From positions 1 through 61,732 of IMG/VR virus record IMGVR_UViG_3300005466_000003: a DNA stretch of 61,732 nt, one strand, 5' to 3'. Shown in pieces: positions 22,998-30,495 of the stretch. Both the position numbers and the translations under genes were made by a program. This DNA comes from a virus. Position 1 is the stretch's first letter; every line of letters begins with the position of its first letter. Under the pieces are notes generated by a model. That model was not told the origin of the DNA, made no database searches, and saw only the letters and a list, made by a program, of their open reading frames with translations.

Positions 22998-23487
22998 CTT
23001 TGCCGGTCCATTCCTCGCGCTTCGGTGCGTCCAATCCCCAGATCGTGCGCACATCGGACATGGCGCCACGGGCCTGCGCCAAAAGCGACGCGTTACCGCT
23101 CTGGCCCACCACGGTTCGGGTCACCTGGGCGCGGCTCTCATCCTTGTCGCCGCTTCCCTGCGCCTTCCCGCCTTTGCCGGTCACCTTGCCCTTCACGGTG
23201 ACCTCGGTCACAGCATCCTCGCAGGAACGACGCCACTGGGTCAGCGCTTCGTCGGTGACGACTTCGAGAATGGCGGTCTGCCGAGCCTTGATCTCGGCAG
23301 CCTGCTCTTTGAACTGCTCGGCCAGCTTCTTCTCGATACGCGAAAGCATCAGGTCTACCGCCTGATGCGTCACGCCCAACTGATCCGCGATCCGCTGCTG
23401 CGTCCATCCGTGCTGGCGCAGTCGCCACGCTTCGCGCTCTCGTTCCTTGCTGACCTCTTGTGACACCCTTCCCATTTGCAAGTCCAT
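22879..23487 (-). CDS. Terminase small subunit
   Basis: A 202-residue protein with an N-terminal helix-turn-helix (REREAWRLRQHGWTQQRIAD, then QLGVTHQAVDLMLSRI) and a helical oligomerisation middle (LAEQFKEQAAEIKARQ). It lies just before and overlaps the large subunit gene. It would recognise the packaging site and load the large subunit. A Lys/Gly-rich segment (KGKVTGKGGKAQGSG) lies between the two halves. Confidence 0.87.
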   Translation of the reverse strand: MDLQMGRVSQEVSKEREREAWRLRQHGWTQQRIADQLGVTHQAVDLMLSRIEKKLAEQFKEQAAEIKARQTAILEVVTDEALTQWRRSCEDAVTEVTVKGKVTGKGGKAQGSGDKDESRAQVTRTVVGQSGNASLLAQARGAMSDVRTIWGLDAPKREEWTGKDGGAIEIHDTRAELAARLAARAARRRADSDDPGATGGDR

Positions 23488-23504
23488 GACTCAAGTATTC
23501 GCGC

Positions 23505-24773
23505 CTACGCGCTCCGTGCCAGCAGCTTCCCCTCGCGGCCAGTCGCCCTTTGCCAACGCTCGACAGCGATGTCCATGTATTCAGGCGACAACTCCGCTCC
23601 GATCAGCCGCCTGCCGATCTTCTCCGCTGCGATCAGGCTCATGCCGCTCCCGAGGAACGGATCAAAGATCGTGTCGCCCTCTTTGCCGTAGGAGGTGAAC
23701 ACCCACTCGGCCAGCGCGACCGGCTTCTGGGTCGGATGGACGCGCTTCTCGCCGCGCTCGCTGTCCTTCATCAGCCCGTTCCACATGTGGCGGAAGATGC
23801 GCACCGCTGTCTTCTGGTTGGTCCAGGCCAGCTCGGCATCAGCGAAATTGCCGGTGTTCTCCTTGTCCCAGACCAGCCAGCAGGACGAAGGCGGCAGCGC
23901 GTTGGCGTAGTAGTTACCGCCCCACCAGACCTGCACTGCATCGGGCCAGAGAGAGGCGCAGAGCGTGCACGCGGTCACGGCGGTATCGGTCGTCTCGTCC
24001 CCAATGATCGGGGCGTACTTGCCCACATCAATCAGGTTAGAGGCTCCGACGGAGCCTCTAACCGCTCCGGAGCCAAAAGGCTTCGCGGCACCGACGGTGC
24101 CGCGCTTCCCGTTCTTTACGCCGCCGAAGGCATAGCCGTACTTATCAGGATCTCGCGTGCCAGCGGAAACTTGAACGATGTCGACGCCATAGGGCGGATC
24201 AGCGAACACCATCCCCGGCTTATCATCGGCCACCAGCCGCCGCACCTGCTCCTCATCCCGCGAGTCCAGGCAGCCGATCCGGTGCCAGCCCAATTCCCAG
24301 ACGTCGCCCACCTGGCAGCGCGTCTGGGCGTCTTCGGGAATGGCGTCTTCGTCGGCTCCCTCGACCAGTCCCGACCCGCCGCCCTCCTCCTCCAGCTCGC
24401 CCAGCAGCCGCTCCAGGTCGGCGTCGTTGATCTCGGCGATGAGCCGGTCGAGCGCCTCGGTGTCCTCGTCGGCCATGGCGCCGATCTGGTCGAAGGCTCG
24501 CAGGATGCGCTTCTCCTGCTCCTCGGGCACGTCAATGACGCGGCAGGGAACGGTCGCCTGTCCTTCCGACAGCGCTAGCTCAACGCGGGCGTGACCGTCA
24601 ATGATCCGCATCCCCGTGCGCCGGTTCACGATCGGTGCAGACAGCCACCCGTGCTCCTTGAGCGAGGCGTCGAGTGCCGTTCGCTGCGGAGCCGAATGGC
24701 GTCTGAAGTTCAGTCCGTGCGGTGATAGGTCGCTCGGATCGAGGAACTCCACCGTGAAGTCAGGCTGCGCCAT
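23505..24773 (-). CDS. ParB-like domain fused to DNA methyltransferase
   Basis: A 422-residue protein. Residues 1-110 are a ParB/Srx-like nuclease-type domain (RTALDASLKEHGWLSAPIV, then IIDGHARVELA). Residues 150-420 are a DNA methyltransferase with catalytic motif DPPYG and, further on, FDPFLGSGMS as the AdoMet-binding motif, which is the beta-type order for N4-cytosine or N6-adenine methylation. No partner restriction gene is near. It may shield the phage from host restriction or act in packaging-linked marking. Two palindromes sit inside the target-recognition region. Confidence 0.88.
   Translation of the reverse strand: MAQPDFTVEFLDPSDLSPHGLNFRRHSAPQRTALDASLKEHGWLSAPIVNRRTGMRIIDGHARVELALSEGQATVPCRVIDVPEEQEKRILRAFDQIGAMADEDTEALDRLIAEINDADLERLLGELEEEGGGSGLVEGADEDAIPEDAQTRCQVGDVWELGWHRIGCLDSRDEEQVRRLVADDKPGMVFADPPYGVDIVQVSAGTRDPDKYGYAFGGVKNGKRGTVGAAKPFGSGAVRGSVGASNLIDVGKYAPIIGDETTDTAVTACTLCASLWPDAVQVWWGGNYYANALPPSSCWLVWDKENTGNFADAELAWTNQKTAVRIFRHMWNGLMKDSERGEKRVHPTQKPVALAEWVFTSYGKEGDTIFDPFLGSGMSLIAAEKIGRRLIGAELSPEYMDIAVERWQRATGREGKLLARSA
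24037..24061. repeat. 25-bp perfect palindrome inside methyltransferase gene
   Basis: Arms TTAGAGGCTCCG and CGGAGCCTCTAA are separated by one A. It falls in the variable stretch between the DPPYG motif and the C-terminal half. It shares the CCGACGG centre with a second palindrome 23 bp away. Confidence 0.8.
24084..24104. repeat. 21-bp perfect palindrome inside methyltransferase gene
   Basis: Arms CGCGGCACCG and CGGTGCCGCG around a central A. Together with the 24037 palindrome and a GCTCCGGAGC palindrome between them, this makes a cluster of stem-forming DNA within one coding region. Confidence 0.8.
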
Positions 24774-24775
24774 CG

Positions 24776-24958
24776 CTACTCCAACCGCCTCATCTTGTGC
24801 TCATCTACCTGCCAGAGCTGCTTCCCGACCCGCGTCCGCACGTTGGGGATCACGACCTCATCCCCTACCTTCGCGTTCTTCGCCGCCTTGAAGCGGTCCA
24901 CCACCTCCTCGATCACCGTTTCGTAATCGAGGAGGCGGCGGATATCGCCGAACTTCAC
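24776..24958 (-). CDS. Small protein preceding methyltransferase
   Basis: A 60-residue basic protein (GTG 24958 overlapping the upstream stop as GTGA). A helical first half (DYETVIEEVVDRFKAAKNAK) is followed by a small beta unit (VGDEVVIPNVRTRVGKQLW) resembling an SH3/KOW-like strand pair. Unknown role. Confidence 0.65.
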   Translation of the reverse strand: MKFGDIRRLLDYETVIEEVVDRFKAAKNAKVGDEVVIPNVRTRVGKQLWQVDEHKMRRLE

Positions 24959-25503
24959 TTGCGTCGGCTACCCGGCGCGGGCTCCGGTCCCGGCTCAGGC
25001 GCGGGCACCGGCTCGGGCGCGGCGTCGGCAATGATGTTCGAGACGTTCTGCGCCTGCTGGTTCACGTTGTCACGCATCCCCGTCACGCGGTTGATCACCG
25101 GTCCCAGGTCGATGTTCGGGTTCTGGTTGTTCAGCCGCTCCAGCTCGGCCAGGACCTGCTGCGTCTCGTTAGCGACGGCCTGCGCGAGGCCAGTCACGGC
25201 GCTATCTACCTCGTCGAGTGCCGAATTGAGGCTTGTAAGCTGCTCCGACATGTGTTTAAAGCTCCTCTCCTGGGCTTTGCCCAAGCACTGCACCTCCTCG
25301 CGGAGGCATTTCAGGTTGTCGTTGATGATCTGTCCGTAGGCGCCCAGTTGCTGCCCGTAGGCTTTCCACTGGGCGACATCCTCCTTGAGCGTGGCGTTCT
25401 GATGCAGCAGCTCAAGGTTATCCGCCTTCTCGCGGGCCAGCTCCCGCTTCAGGCGCTCGTTCTCCCGCTGGAGACGGAGGTCCATGCCGAAGATCCCGCT
25501 CAT
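24955..25503 (-). CDS. Coiled-coil protein with Pro-rich tail
   Basis: A 182-residue protein starting at ATG 25503 (TAATG overlap with the upstream membrane gene). Nearly all of it is heptad-like coiled coil from LQRENERLKRELAREKADNL to the VNQQAQNVSN region. It ends with PEPVPAPEPGPEPAPG, a rigid Pro-Glu linker. The gene is in the small membrane-protein cluster near terminase. It may be a spanin-like periplasmic rod or scaffold, but lacks an obvious lipobox or transmembrane segment of its own. Confidence 0.7.
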   Translation of the reverse strand: MSGIFGMDLRLQRENERLKRELAREKADNLELLHQNATLKEDVAQWKAYGQQLGAYGQIINDNLKCLREEVQCLGKAQERSFKHMSEQLTSLNSALDEVDSAVTGLAQAVANETQQVLAELERLNNQNPNIDLGPVINRVTGMRDNVNQQAQNVSNIIADAAPEPVPAPEPGPEPAPGSRRK

Positions 25504-25772
25504 TAGCCGAGCCTCACATCCGAAGGACCGGCGGCGGGAAGGTCGCCGCGGGCTGCCGCTCGAGCCTGGGAGTTCTCCTCGTGAACCGCGACCTGTGCGG
25601 AAATCTGGTCGTTCTGCTTCCTCAGGTAGGAGTTTTGCCACGTGTTGAACCCGAGCCACATCGCGCCGATAACTCCCACCAATACGTCGCGCCATTCCTC
25701 GGCGGTCCACGCCTGCGCGTTCGCGTTCGCCGCGTGCGCCACACTTGGCGCTACCTGCCATATCCAGAGCAT
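25503..25772 (-). CDS. Small membrane protein, holin-like
   Basis: An 89-residue protein. It starts with a hydrophobic, secretory-like N-terminus (MLWIWQVAPSVAHA). A transmembrane helix follows (VLVGVIGAMWLGFNTW), then a charged tail with coiled-coil propensity (YLRKQNDQISAQVAVHEENS). One or two membrane passes and a charged end fit holins. Its stop overlaps the coiled-coil gene start. Confidence 0.6.
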   Translation of the reverse strand: MLWIWQVAPSVAHAANANAQAWTAEEWRDVLVGVIGAMWLGFNTWQNSYLRKQNDQISAQVAVHEENSQARAAARGDLPAAGPSDVRLG

Positions 25773-25773
25773 C

Positions 25774-26007
25774 CTAACCTCTCTTCCCTGCCAGCCAGTC
25801 TAACCGCTGCGTTAGGGTCAACAGCCGTGCCTGTTCGTCCTCTCGCGGCACGCCCCGCTGGTCGAGTGCAGCGTGGAACCACGCCACTTCGATTCTCGAA
25901 GCCATCTGTCCCCGCAGGGTATGCTCCGCCTCTCTCATCCGCTCGATCTCCGCTTCGAGGAGGCTGATCCGCTCCCGCAAGGCCCGCATCTCCGAGTCAA
26001 CGCGCAC
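25774..26007 (-). CDS. Coiled-coil mini-protein
   Basis: A 77-residue helical protein (MRALRERISLLEAEIERMRE...), GTG 26007 or ATG 25989 as start. It is predominantly charged heptads. It overlaps the end of the membrane mini-protein upstream. Likely part of the membrane/coiled-coil cassette. Confidence 0.63.
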   Translation of the reverse strand: MRVDSEMRALRERISLLEAEIERMREAEHTLRGQMASRIEVAWFHAALDQRGVPREDEQARLLTLTQRLDWLAGKRG

Positions 26008-26176
26008 GAGTGCCCTGCCGCTCGATCCGCTGGAGCATTCCCTGCTGGTGCCAGAGCGCGACGATGACGGCGAGCAGGATGAGGACCGTGACGCCGTTCA
26101 GATACTCGTTGATATTGAGCATCCGCTCGATTAGCTTCTGATGCGCGATCAGGTACTCGGTCAGATGTGCGGTCAC
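25997..26176 (-). CDS. Single-pass membrane mini-protein (59 aa)
   Basis: GTG 26176 overlaps the preceding stop as GTGA. Residues 28-42 form a membrane helix (VTVLILLAVIVALWH), preceded by an acidic/aromatic N-terminus and followed by a basic Arg-rich tail, a typical N-out or N-in one-pass arrangement. A candidate holin or antiholin. Confidence 0.65.
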   Translation of the reverse strand: MTAHLTEYLIAHQKLIERMLNINEYLNGVTVLILLAVIVALWHQQGMLQRIERQGTRAR

Positions 26177-26544
26177 AGGTCATCCAGCCCTTCCGGCCGT
26201 TCGGGCAGTTCCACGCCCCGCCGGCCGCAGTTCGTTTCTAACCGCCGGACGTATTCCCTGAAGGTATAGATCGCCAGCCGGCGGTTGCGCTCGATTACCT
26301 CTAGCTCCGCGAACCGCCGCTCCAGGTGCTTGAGCTTCTCCTCGTGCTCTTTGCGCTGCTGGCGGAAGTTGTGCAGCTCCTCATCTTTTCTTTTTAGCTC
26401 ATCGCGGACGTAAGCCAGCTCGTCGCGCACCGCTTTGATCGCCTGCTGCGTCGCCCAGGTGCGGCCATTGGCCGCGAGCGCCACCACGCCAAAGAGCGCC
26501 AGTAAGGACGCCGCGAACGAGACCAGCTTTCCTGCGAGTTCCAA
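26173..26544 (-). CDS. Membrane-anchored coiled-coil protein, spanin-like
   Basis: A 123-residue protein starting at TTG 26544 (AGGAAAA before it; the frame has no ATG). Residues 7-25 form an N-terminal membrane anchor (LVSFAASLLALFGVVALA). A long coiled coil of charged heptads follows. This is the layout of an inner-membrane spanin or tail-anchored lysis protein. No outer-membrane partner was identified. Confidence 0.64.
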   Translation of the reverse strand: MELAGKLVSFAASLLALFGVVALAANGRTWATQQAIKAVRDELAYVRDELKRKDEELHNFRQQRKEHEEKLKHLERRFAELEVIERNRRLAIYTFREYVRRLETNCGRRGVELPERPEGLDDL

Positions 26545-26547
26545 TCA

Positions 26548-26850
26548 TTATTTTCCTGGGAACGGCTCGTCACCGTTCTGCTCGCTTTGCCTGGAAAGAT
26601 GGTCCACCTGTGATTCCAGATCGTCCAGACGCTCGGACCAGCGGTTCAGGTCCCAGCGGGTCATGATCTCGCCGACCAGCGCCGGGGGCAGCTCGTGCTT
26701 CATCTCCTCGACGATACCCAACAGCCGCGCCGAAAGAACAGGCCGGGTCTTGTAGAACCAGTACATCAGCGGCACCAGCGAGACGAGCACCGCGACCAGG
26801 ATGAACAGGTTCACCGCCGGAAGCCAATCGGGTGCCGGCACCAGGCGCAC
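26548..26850 (-). CDS. Membrane protein with C-terminal coiled coil
   Basis: A 100-residue protein, GTG 26850 adjacent to the stop of the papain-CAP gene. A membrane helix (LFILVAVLVSLVPLMYW) near the N-terminus is followed by a charged helix that ends in DDLESQVDHLSRQSEQ. It belongs to the run of small membrane genes after papain-CAP. Role in lysis inferred from location. Confidence 0.66.
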   Translation of the reverse strand: MRLVPAPDWLPAVNLFILVAVLVSLVPLMYWFYKTRPVLSARLLGIVEEMKHELPPALVGEIMTRWDLNRWSERLDDLESQVDHLSRQSEQNGDEPFPGK

Positions 26851-28758
26851 CTAAGGAGCGGCCTTCGTCGAGCTGCCACGGTGTATCCCTTGTGTCGCTG
26901 TCACGGTGACCTCCTGACCGCTCGATACGCCTGAAAGCCGCCCCCAGACCTGCCCCCCGTTCACCAGCACCTGTGCCGGGAGCGTCCCACCCACGTCCCA
27001 GGAGAGCGTCGCCGGGATCTCTTCCGCACCCGTCACCTTCACCCCCGCCAAGAGCCCGCGCCTCGGGTCACGGATCAGCGATAACTCGACCGTCAGATCA
27101 CCTGGCGTCGGGTTCGGCTCGGGCTCCGGTCCCGGCTGCGGCTGTGGCTCGGGCTCGGGGCCTGGGTCCGGGTTCGGGCCCGGCGTCACGTTCTGCACCA
27201 GCAGCGTGCCCGTAAAGCCGCCACCGACAGCGGTCAGATTGAGACCCGGCTTTACGAACTCCAGCCCGCCACCTGCCAAAGAGCCCACCACCGTCACCGA
27301 GGAAGGAGGGGTCGGTGACGGGGTGGGAGTCGGTGTAGGAGTGGGCGTAGGCACAGGAGTCGGTGTAGGCGTTGGGAGCGGCTCCGGGGTCGGCTCTGGG
27401 GTCGGTGTGCTGTCCGGTAGCCTGACGAAATCTACGGTCCAATAATTGACGTATTGTGAACCGGGAACCTGGGCGTATCCGACTCCGAAGTGAGTGAAGG
27501 CAGGAAAGAGGATATTCGCCCGATGTCCAGGGCTGTTCATCCAGTCGGTCATCGAACCGCCAGGAGCCTGGTGCTGTTGCTGGTCCTCGTCCGGCGTCAG
27601 GATCACGCCGTTCTGGATCGCACTCACCTGCCAGGCCCCGGTCTTACCGGGTGCCGCGCTCGGATCGGACTGCCCTGCCGCGATGTTCTCACCCCAATTC
27701 GTCCAGCCGCTCGGTAGTCCCGCTGCCGTCATTCGCTGGATCGGCGTCGATCCGTCCGGTCCCTCGTGGCCGTAATGGTTCTTCTGGCCCATCAGGAGCG
27801 CGTAGTCCTGCGCGGCTTTGGTGAGCGCCGGGTGGAGCTTCAACGGCTGAAGTCCTGCCTGCGTACGTGCGGCGTTCGTGAGGCGCAGGACCTCGGAAAC
27901 GAAGTCGGGATTGGGCATAGGGTTTGGCGTCGGTGTTGGCGTTGGGGTAGGTGTGGGCGTAGGAGTGGGAGTCGGGATCGGCACCGGATTCGGCGTTGGC
28001 GCGGCCCGCTGGTCTACCGGGACGACCACGACACAAAGGCCGTTTTGAAAATTCGCCTGTTTTAGGTAGGCATCCGGCACCCAGCAAAGCCCGTTATGAC
28101 CGAAGCCACTGCCCCAGGAGTTGAAACAGAGCTTCGCGCCTGGACGCCAGCCGACGATCAGGTTCTCATGATACCCCTGCGTCATATCCCCGGAGCATTC
28201 CCATGAGTAGTTCGAGGGGATCAGAAACGAGAGCCAGGGTGGCTTCCCGGCCATCAACGCCGCGATGATCGTCGCATCCCACAGGGCATCTTTGTTCACA
28301 TACGCCCAGGCTTCGACGAAGAACCGCTGCTCGCCGTTAGCAACCGGAAAGCCCCGGTCGCGGCCGTATTTCAGTACGTCCTCGGGGAAGCGCCCCTGAT
28401 TGATCGGGCCTGTCTCGGAATGGATGCGCGGCGCGTCGAAGTAGCGCCAGATGCCTTCCTCTTCCTGCTGGAAGACCGACTGACCGTGCGCGGCGGTATG
28501 CGAGCAGCACGAGCCAATCGCGCCCTGATTGAGCGGAGCGCCCTTGATGTATTGCAGCAGGTCGCCTGACTCGGGAGCGCCGACCATCAGGTTCTGGGCG
28601 ATCTTGGGATCGCGGTGCGCTTCCCAGTCGCGGGGATCGGGAGGACGAGGCACGACGCCGGTCAGGAAGTCAGGAACAGGCGACGGTGGCAGCATCTTTC
28701 GCCACGCGTCGATAGCTGCCTGCCATGCCAATCGGTCGTCGAGCGGAGTCGGATGCAC
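26851..28758 (-). CDS. Papain-like protease fused to CAP/SCP domain
   Basis: A 635-residue multidomain protein from GTG 28758 (GGAGAGA before it). Residues 60-245 are a C1-type cysteine protease: NQGAIGSCCSHTAA gives the oxyanion Gln78 and nucleophile Cys84, HENLIVGW holds His197, and FNSWGSGFG holds Asn213. A Pro-Thr linker (about 255-285) leads to a CAP/SCP domain (about 290-450) with VLRLTNAARTQAGL, NWGENIAAG and MNSPGHRANIL. A second long Pro-Thr linker and a beta domain with Pro-Glu-rich loops end the protein. No signal peptide was seen. It precedes membrane genes, so it may act in lysis, in tail fibre or in surface proteolysis. This fusion is unusual. Confidence 0.87.
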   Translation of the reverse strand: MHPTPLDDRLAWQAAIDAWRKMLPPSPVPDFLTGVVPRPPDPRDWEAHRDPKIAQNLMVGAPESGDLLQYIKGAPLNQGAIGSCCSHTAAHGQSVFQQEEEGIWRYFDAPRIHSETGPINQGRFPEDVLKYGRDRGFPVANGEQRFFVEAWAYVNKDALWDATIIAALMAGKPPWLSFLIPSNYSWECSGDMTQGYHENLIVGWRPGAKLCFNSWGSGFGHNGLCWVPDAYLKQANFQNGLCVVVVPVDQRAAPTPNPVPIPTPTPTPTPTPTPTPTPNPMPNPDFVSEVLRLTNAARTQAGLQPLKLHPALTKAAQDYALLMGQKNHYGHEGPDGSTPIQRMTAAGLPSGWTNWGENIAAGQSDPSAAPGKTGAWQVSAIQNGVILTPDEDQQQHQAPGGSMTDWMNSPGHRANILFPAFTHFGVGYAQVPGSQYVNYWTVDFVRLPDSTPTPEPTPEPLPTPTPTPVPTPTPTPTPTPSPTPPSSVTVVGSLAGGGLEFVKPGLNLTAVGGGFTGTLLVQNVTPGPNPDPGPEPEPQPQPGPEPEPNPTPGDLTVELSLIRDPRRGLLAGVKVTGAEEIPATLSWDVGGTLPAQVLVNGGQVWGRLSGVSSGQEVTVTATQGIHRGSSTKAAP

Positions 28759-28779
28759 AGGCTCTCTCCACTCCCAACG

Positions 28780-28809
28780 AAAAAACGGCCTTCCCCTGCA
28801 GGAAGGCCG
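28780..28809 (-). terminator. Rho-independent terminator before papain-CAP gene
   Basis: On the minus strand, arms CGGCCTTCC and GGAAGGCCG enclose a 6-nt loop and are followed by six T. It ends 21 bp before the GTG of the papain-CAP gene, leaving no room for a promoter between, so readthrough or antitermination is implied if that gene is expressed from upstream. Confidence 0.85.
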
Positions 28810-28880
28810 CCCATGCGAAGGGGTTCATAGAACGATGGTTACACTCAACCCCCAATCTACACGGCAACATTCGGTAAACG

Positions 28881-29084
28881 TCAACCTGTCTTTTTGTAGC
28901 GCTTCTCCGTGACCACTCTCCAGAGGGTCGGAATGCTGCACTGAAGCTCCAACCGCGCCTTGATCTGCTTCAGCGTGTGGTCCTCCTCCGCCCACAACCG
29001 CCGCGCTTCTTCCGCCTGCGCGTCGGTGAGCTTCGCGTTATAAGCACGCTCTCCCCGGCGGGTGCGCGGCGAGTAGAACCCCAT
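28881..29084 (-). CDS. Orphan HTH protein related to homing-nuclease tails
   Basis: A 67-residue basic protein, ATG 29084 overlapping the upstream stop as TGATG. It reads NAKLTDAQAEEARRLWAEED and on to a helix-turn-helix with IPTLWRVVTEKRY. The LT.(E/D)...(E)(I/A)RRL..EE pattern matches the C-terminal HTH modules of the HNH proteins at 4978 and 12852. It may be a separated DNA-binding module or a small regulator. Confidence 0.72.
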   Translation of the reverse strand: MGFYSPRTRRGERAYNAKLTDAQAEEARRLWAEEDHTLKQIKARLELQCSIPTLWRVVTEKRYKKTG

Positions 29085-29725
29085 CACCGGCGCGGTGCGC
29101 CCACTCGCGGCGACGGCAGGATCGTCAGAGTGCCGCCGCTGCCAAGCAACTGCCACTGACCCGCTTGCTGCCTCCACACGGAGAATTTTCCGGTGACTGG
29201 CGCGGTGAGCGTATCGCTGAAGGTATTTGGGATCGAGAACATCACTGAGGTATGCGTCCACGCGCTCACGATCAGGCTGTGATCGGCAATCGAGAGGCGC
29301 AGCGAGGAAGGCGACACGGGCGGCACGTCGCTCGTCATCGGGAAGCCCGCGCCTTTGAGGAACAGCACCTTGCCTGCCGTCGCCTGCGTTACCGGCGTCC
29401 CAAAGCTGTCCACGATGCCGCCGAACGTAATCCCGACCGGCGGTGGCACCGGAACCGGCGAGGGCTCGGCCAACTCCAGATGGACGGTTCCCGAGATCGT
29501 CAGCCGCCGTCCGATGCTATCGAGCACCGAGCCCGAGATCGGTACATCATAGCTCGAAGCGGCGGAAGGAGCAGCAGACCCCTGCGGAGGCTGTGAGCGG
29601 CTTCTAGTGGCCTTGCTCGCGCTGTTTGCGGCGTCGACGCTGATGAAACGCTCGCCCCAGAGAGATCCCAGGAGCAAGGCACCTGCTAACACGATGCATA
29701 GGTTCAAGTCGGCTTTTCTGATCAC
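29084..29725 (-). CDS. Exported protein with IPT/TIG-like domain
   Basis: A 213-residue protein with an N-terminal signal or anchor (LNLCIVLAGALLLGSLWG), a Ser/Ala/Pro-rich spacer, and a C-terminal beta domain (ITFGGIVDSFGTPVTQATAG, VLFLKGAGFP, WTHTSVMFSIPN) that has the look of an immunoglobulin-like IPT/TIG module. It should be exposed outside the cytoplasm. Candidates are lysogenic conversion, adhesion or lysis accessory. Its stop overlaps the HTH gene. Confidence 0.7.
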   Translation of the reverse strand: MIRKADLNLCIVLAGALLLGSLWGERFISVDAANSASKATRSRSQPPQGSAAPSAASSYDVPISGSVLDSIGRRLTISGTVHLELAEPSPVPVPPPVGITFGGIVDSFGTPVTQATAGKVLFLKGAGFPMTSDVPPVSPSSLRLSIADHSLIVSAWTHTSVMFSIPNTFSDTLTAPVTGKFSVWRQQAGQWQLLGSGGTLTILPSPRVGAPRR

Positions 29726-29728
29726 TCC

Positions 29729-29959
29729 TCATTCCTCCTGCCCGCCAGACGCTGTCTCAATTCCTTTGAGATGCGCGATCTTCTTGATATCGACGGCGGT
29801 ATCAGGGTGGACCGTCTCCGCGAATGGATAGTCAGGCCCGAAACGATCCGTCGCGGCTTTCGCCTTGTTGCGCAGGTGATGCGTGAACGGCCGCGTCGGC
29901 GGCAGATCGCTGGAGATAGTGGCCCAATCCTGGGCGCGATAGACCAGGTGCTCGCTCAT
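29729..29959 (-). CDS. Small protein of unknown function (76 aa)
   Basis: Reads MSEHLVYRAQDWATISSDLP..., charged and without Cys. ATG 29959 overlaps the stop of the gene upstream. No recognised family. The ending SGGQEE recalls the Gly-Gln-Glu-Glu ending of the neighbouring gene. Confidence 0.65.
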   Translation of the reverse strand: MSEHLVYRAQDWATISSDLPPTRPFTHHLRNKAKAATDRFGPDYPFAETVHPDTAVDIKKIAHLKGIETASGGQEE

Positions 29960-30258
29960 GCGTCCTCCTCCTGCCCACCTGGCGGGGCGGTAGGCGCTGC
30001 GGTAGGCTCCAGGGCTTTTCGCACCACGTCGCAGAGACCTTTAGTGGTGGGCTCGGCGCAGCCGGTTAGCCGGTCCCACTTCAACTGCTGTTGCACACCC
30101 CACGGACCCGCAGAGTGGAACATCAGCACTGCCTCCAATGCATCCCGAAGACGGCGCACCTTGGCCTTGAGTTCGAGGTTCTCTTTGAGCAGATCAGCCC
30201 CGGTCTCAATCGCAGCGTCGTATCTATCAGCGTCTGTCAGCGGTTCAGGGATCGGCAT
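29956..30258 (-). CDS. Paralogous small protein, copy A
   Basis: A 100-residue protein with a coiled-coil N-terminus (LLKENLELKAKVRRLRDALE) and a conserved block AVLMFHSAGPW, LKWDR.TGCAE and TTKGLCDV. It shares this block with the gene at 30492-30770. Each copy has the same 26-bp sequence just upstream. The role is unknown. A good AGGAGAG ribosome site precedes the ATG. Confidence 0.75.
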   Translation of the reverse strand: MPIPEPLTDADRYDAAIETGADLLKENLELKAKVRRLRDALEAVLMFHSAGPWGVQQQLKWDRLTGCAEPTTKGLCDVVRKALEPTAAPTAPPGGQEEDA

Positions 30259-30276
30259 AGTTCTCTCCTTGGCAGC

Positions 30277-30302
30277 TATTTAACCAGTCAAGTTCCGATA
30301 AC
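30277..30302. repeat. 26-bp direct repeat, copy A
   Basis: TATTTAACCAGTCAAGTTCC plus GATAAC, identical to 30797-30822. On the minus strand it lies 18 bp upstream of paralogous gene A. Confidence 0.9.
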
Positions 30303-30312
30303 TCAGGTTATG

Positions 30313-30495
30313 TTACGGGGACGACTGTAAGCTGTCGCCCGTCAACCGTGGCTTCGCGCCGCCCTTGCTTTCGTCTCCCCAACACTGGCCGAAGCACTCG
30401 CCGCGCTTTGACCACCCGCAGTCACACTTCTCTTCTGGCTTGAGCGAGTCAAGGAACCGCAGGTGTCCGAGTTGCTCGTCATTGAAGTAGCTCAT
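30313..30495 (-). CDS. Cys-rich small protein between paralogues
   Basis: A 60-residue protein (MSYFNDEQLGHLRFLDSLKP...), with KCDCGWSKRGECFGQCWG holding four Cys. It overlaps copy B's stop by 4 nt. Unknown. Confidence 0.65.
   Translation of the reverse strand: MSYFNDEQLGHLRFLDSLKPEEKCDCGWSKRGECFGQCWGDESKGGAKPRLTGDSLQSSP

Noticed and set aside
30277-30302. CCGATAA in the 26-bp repeat as a FliA-type -10 box
   Set aside because: The match is on the plus strand, opposite to the genes, and the expected -35 (TAAA with correct spacing) is not convincing. Kept only as a repeat.
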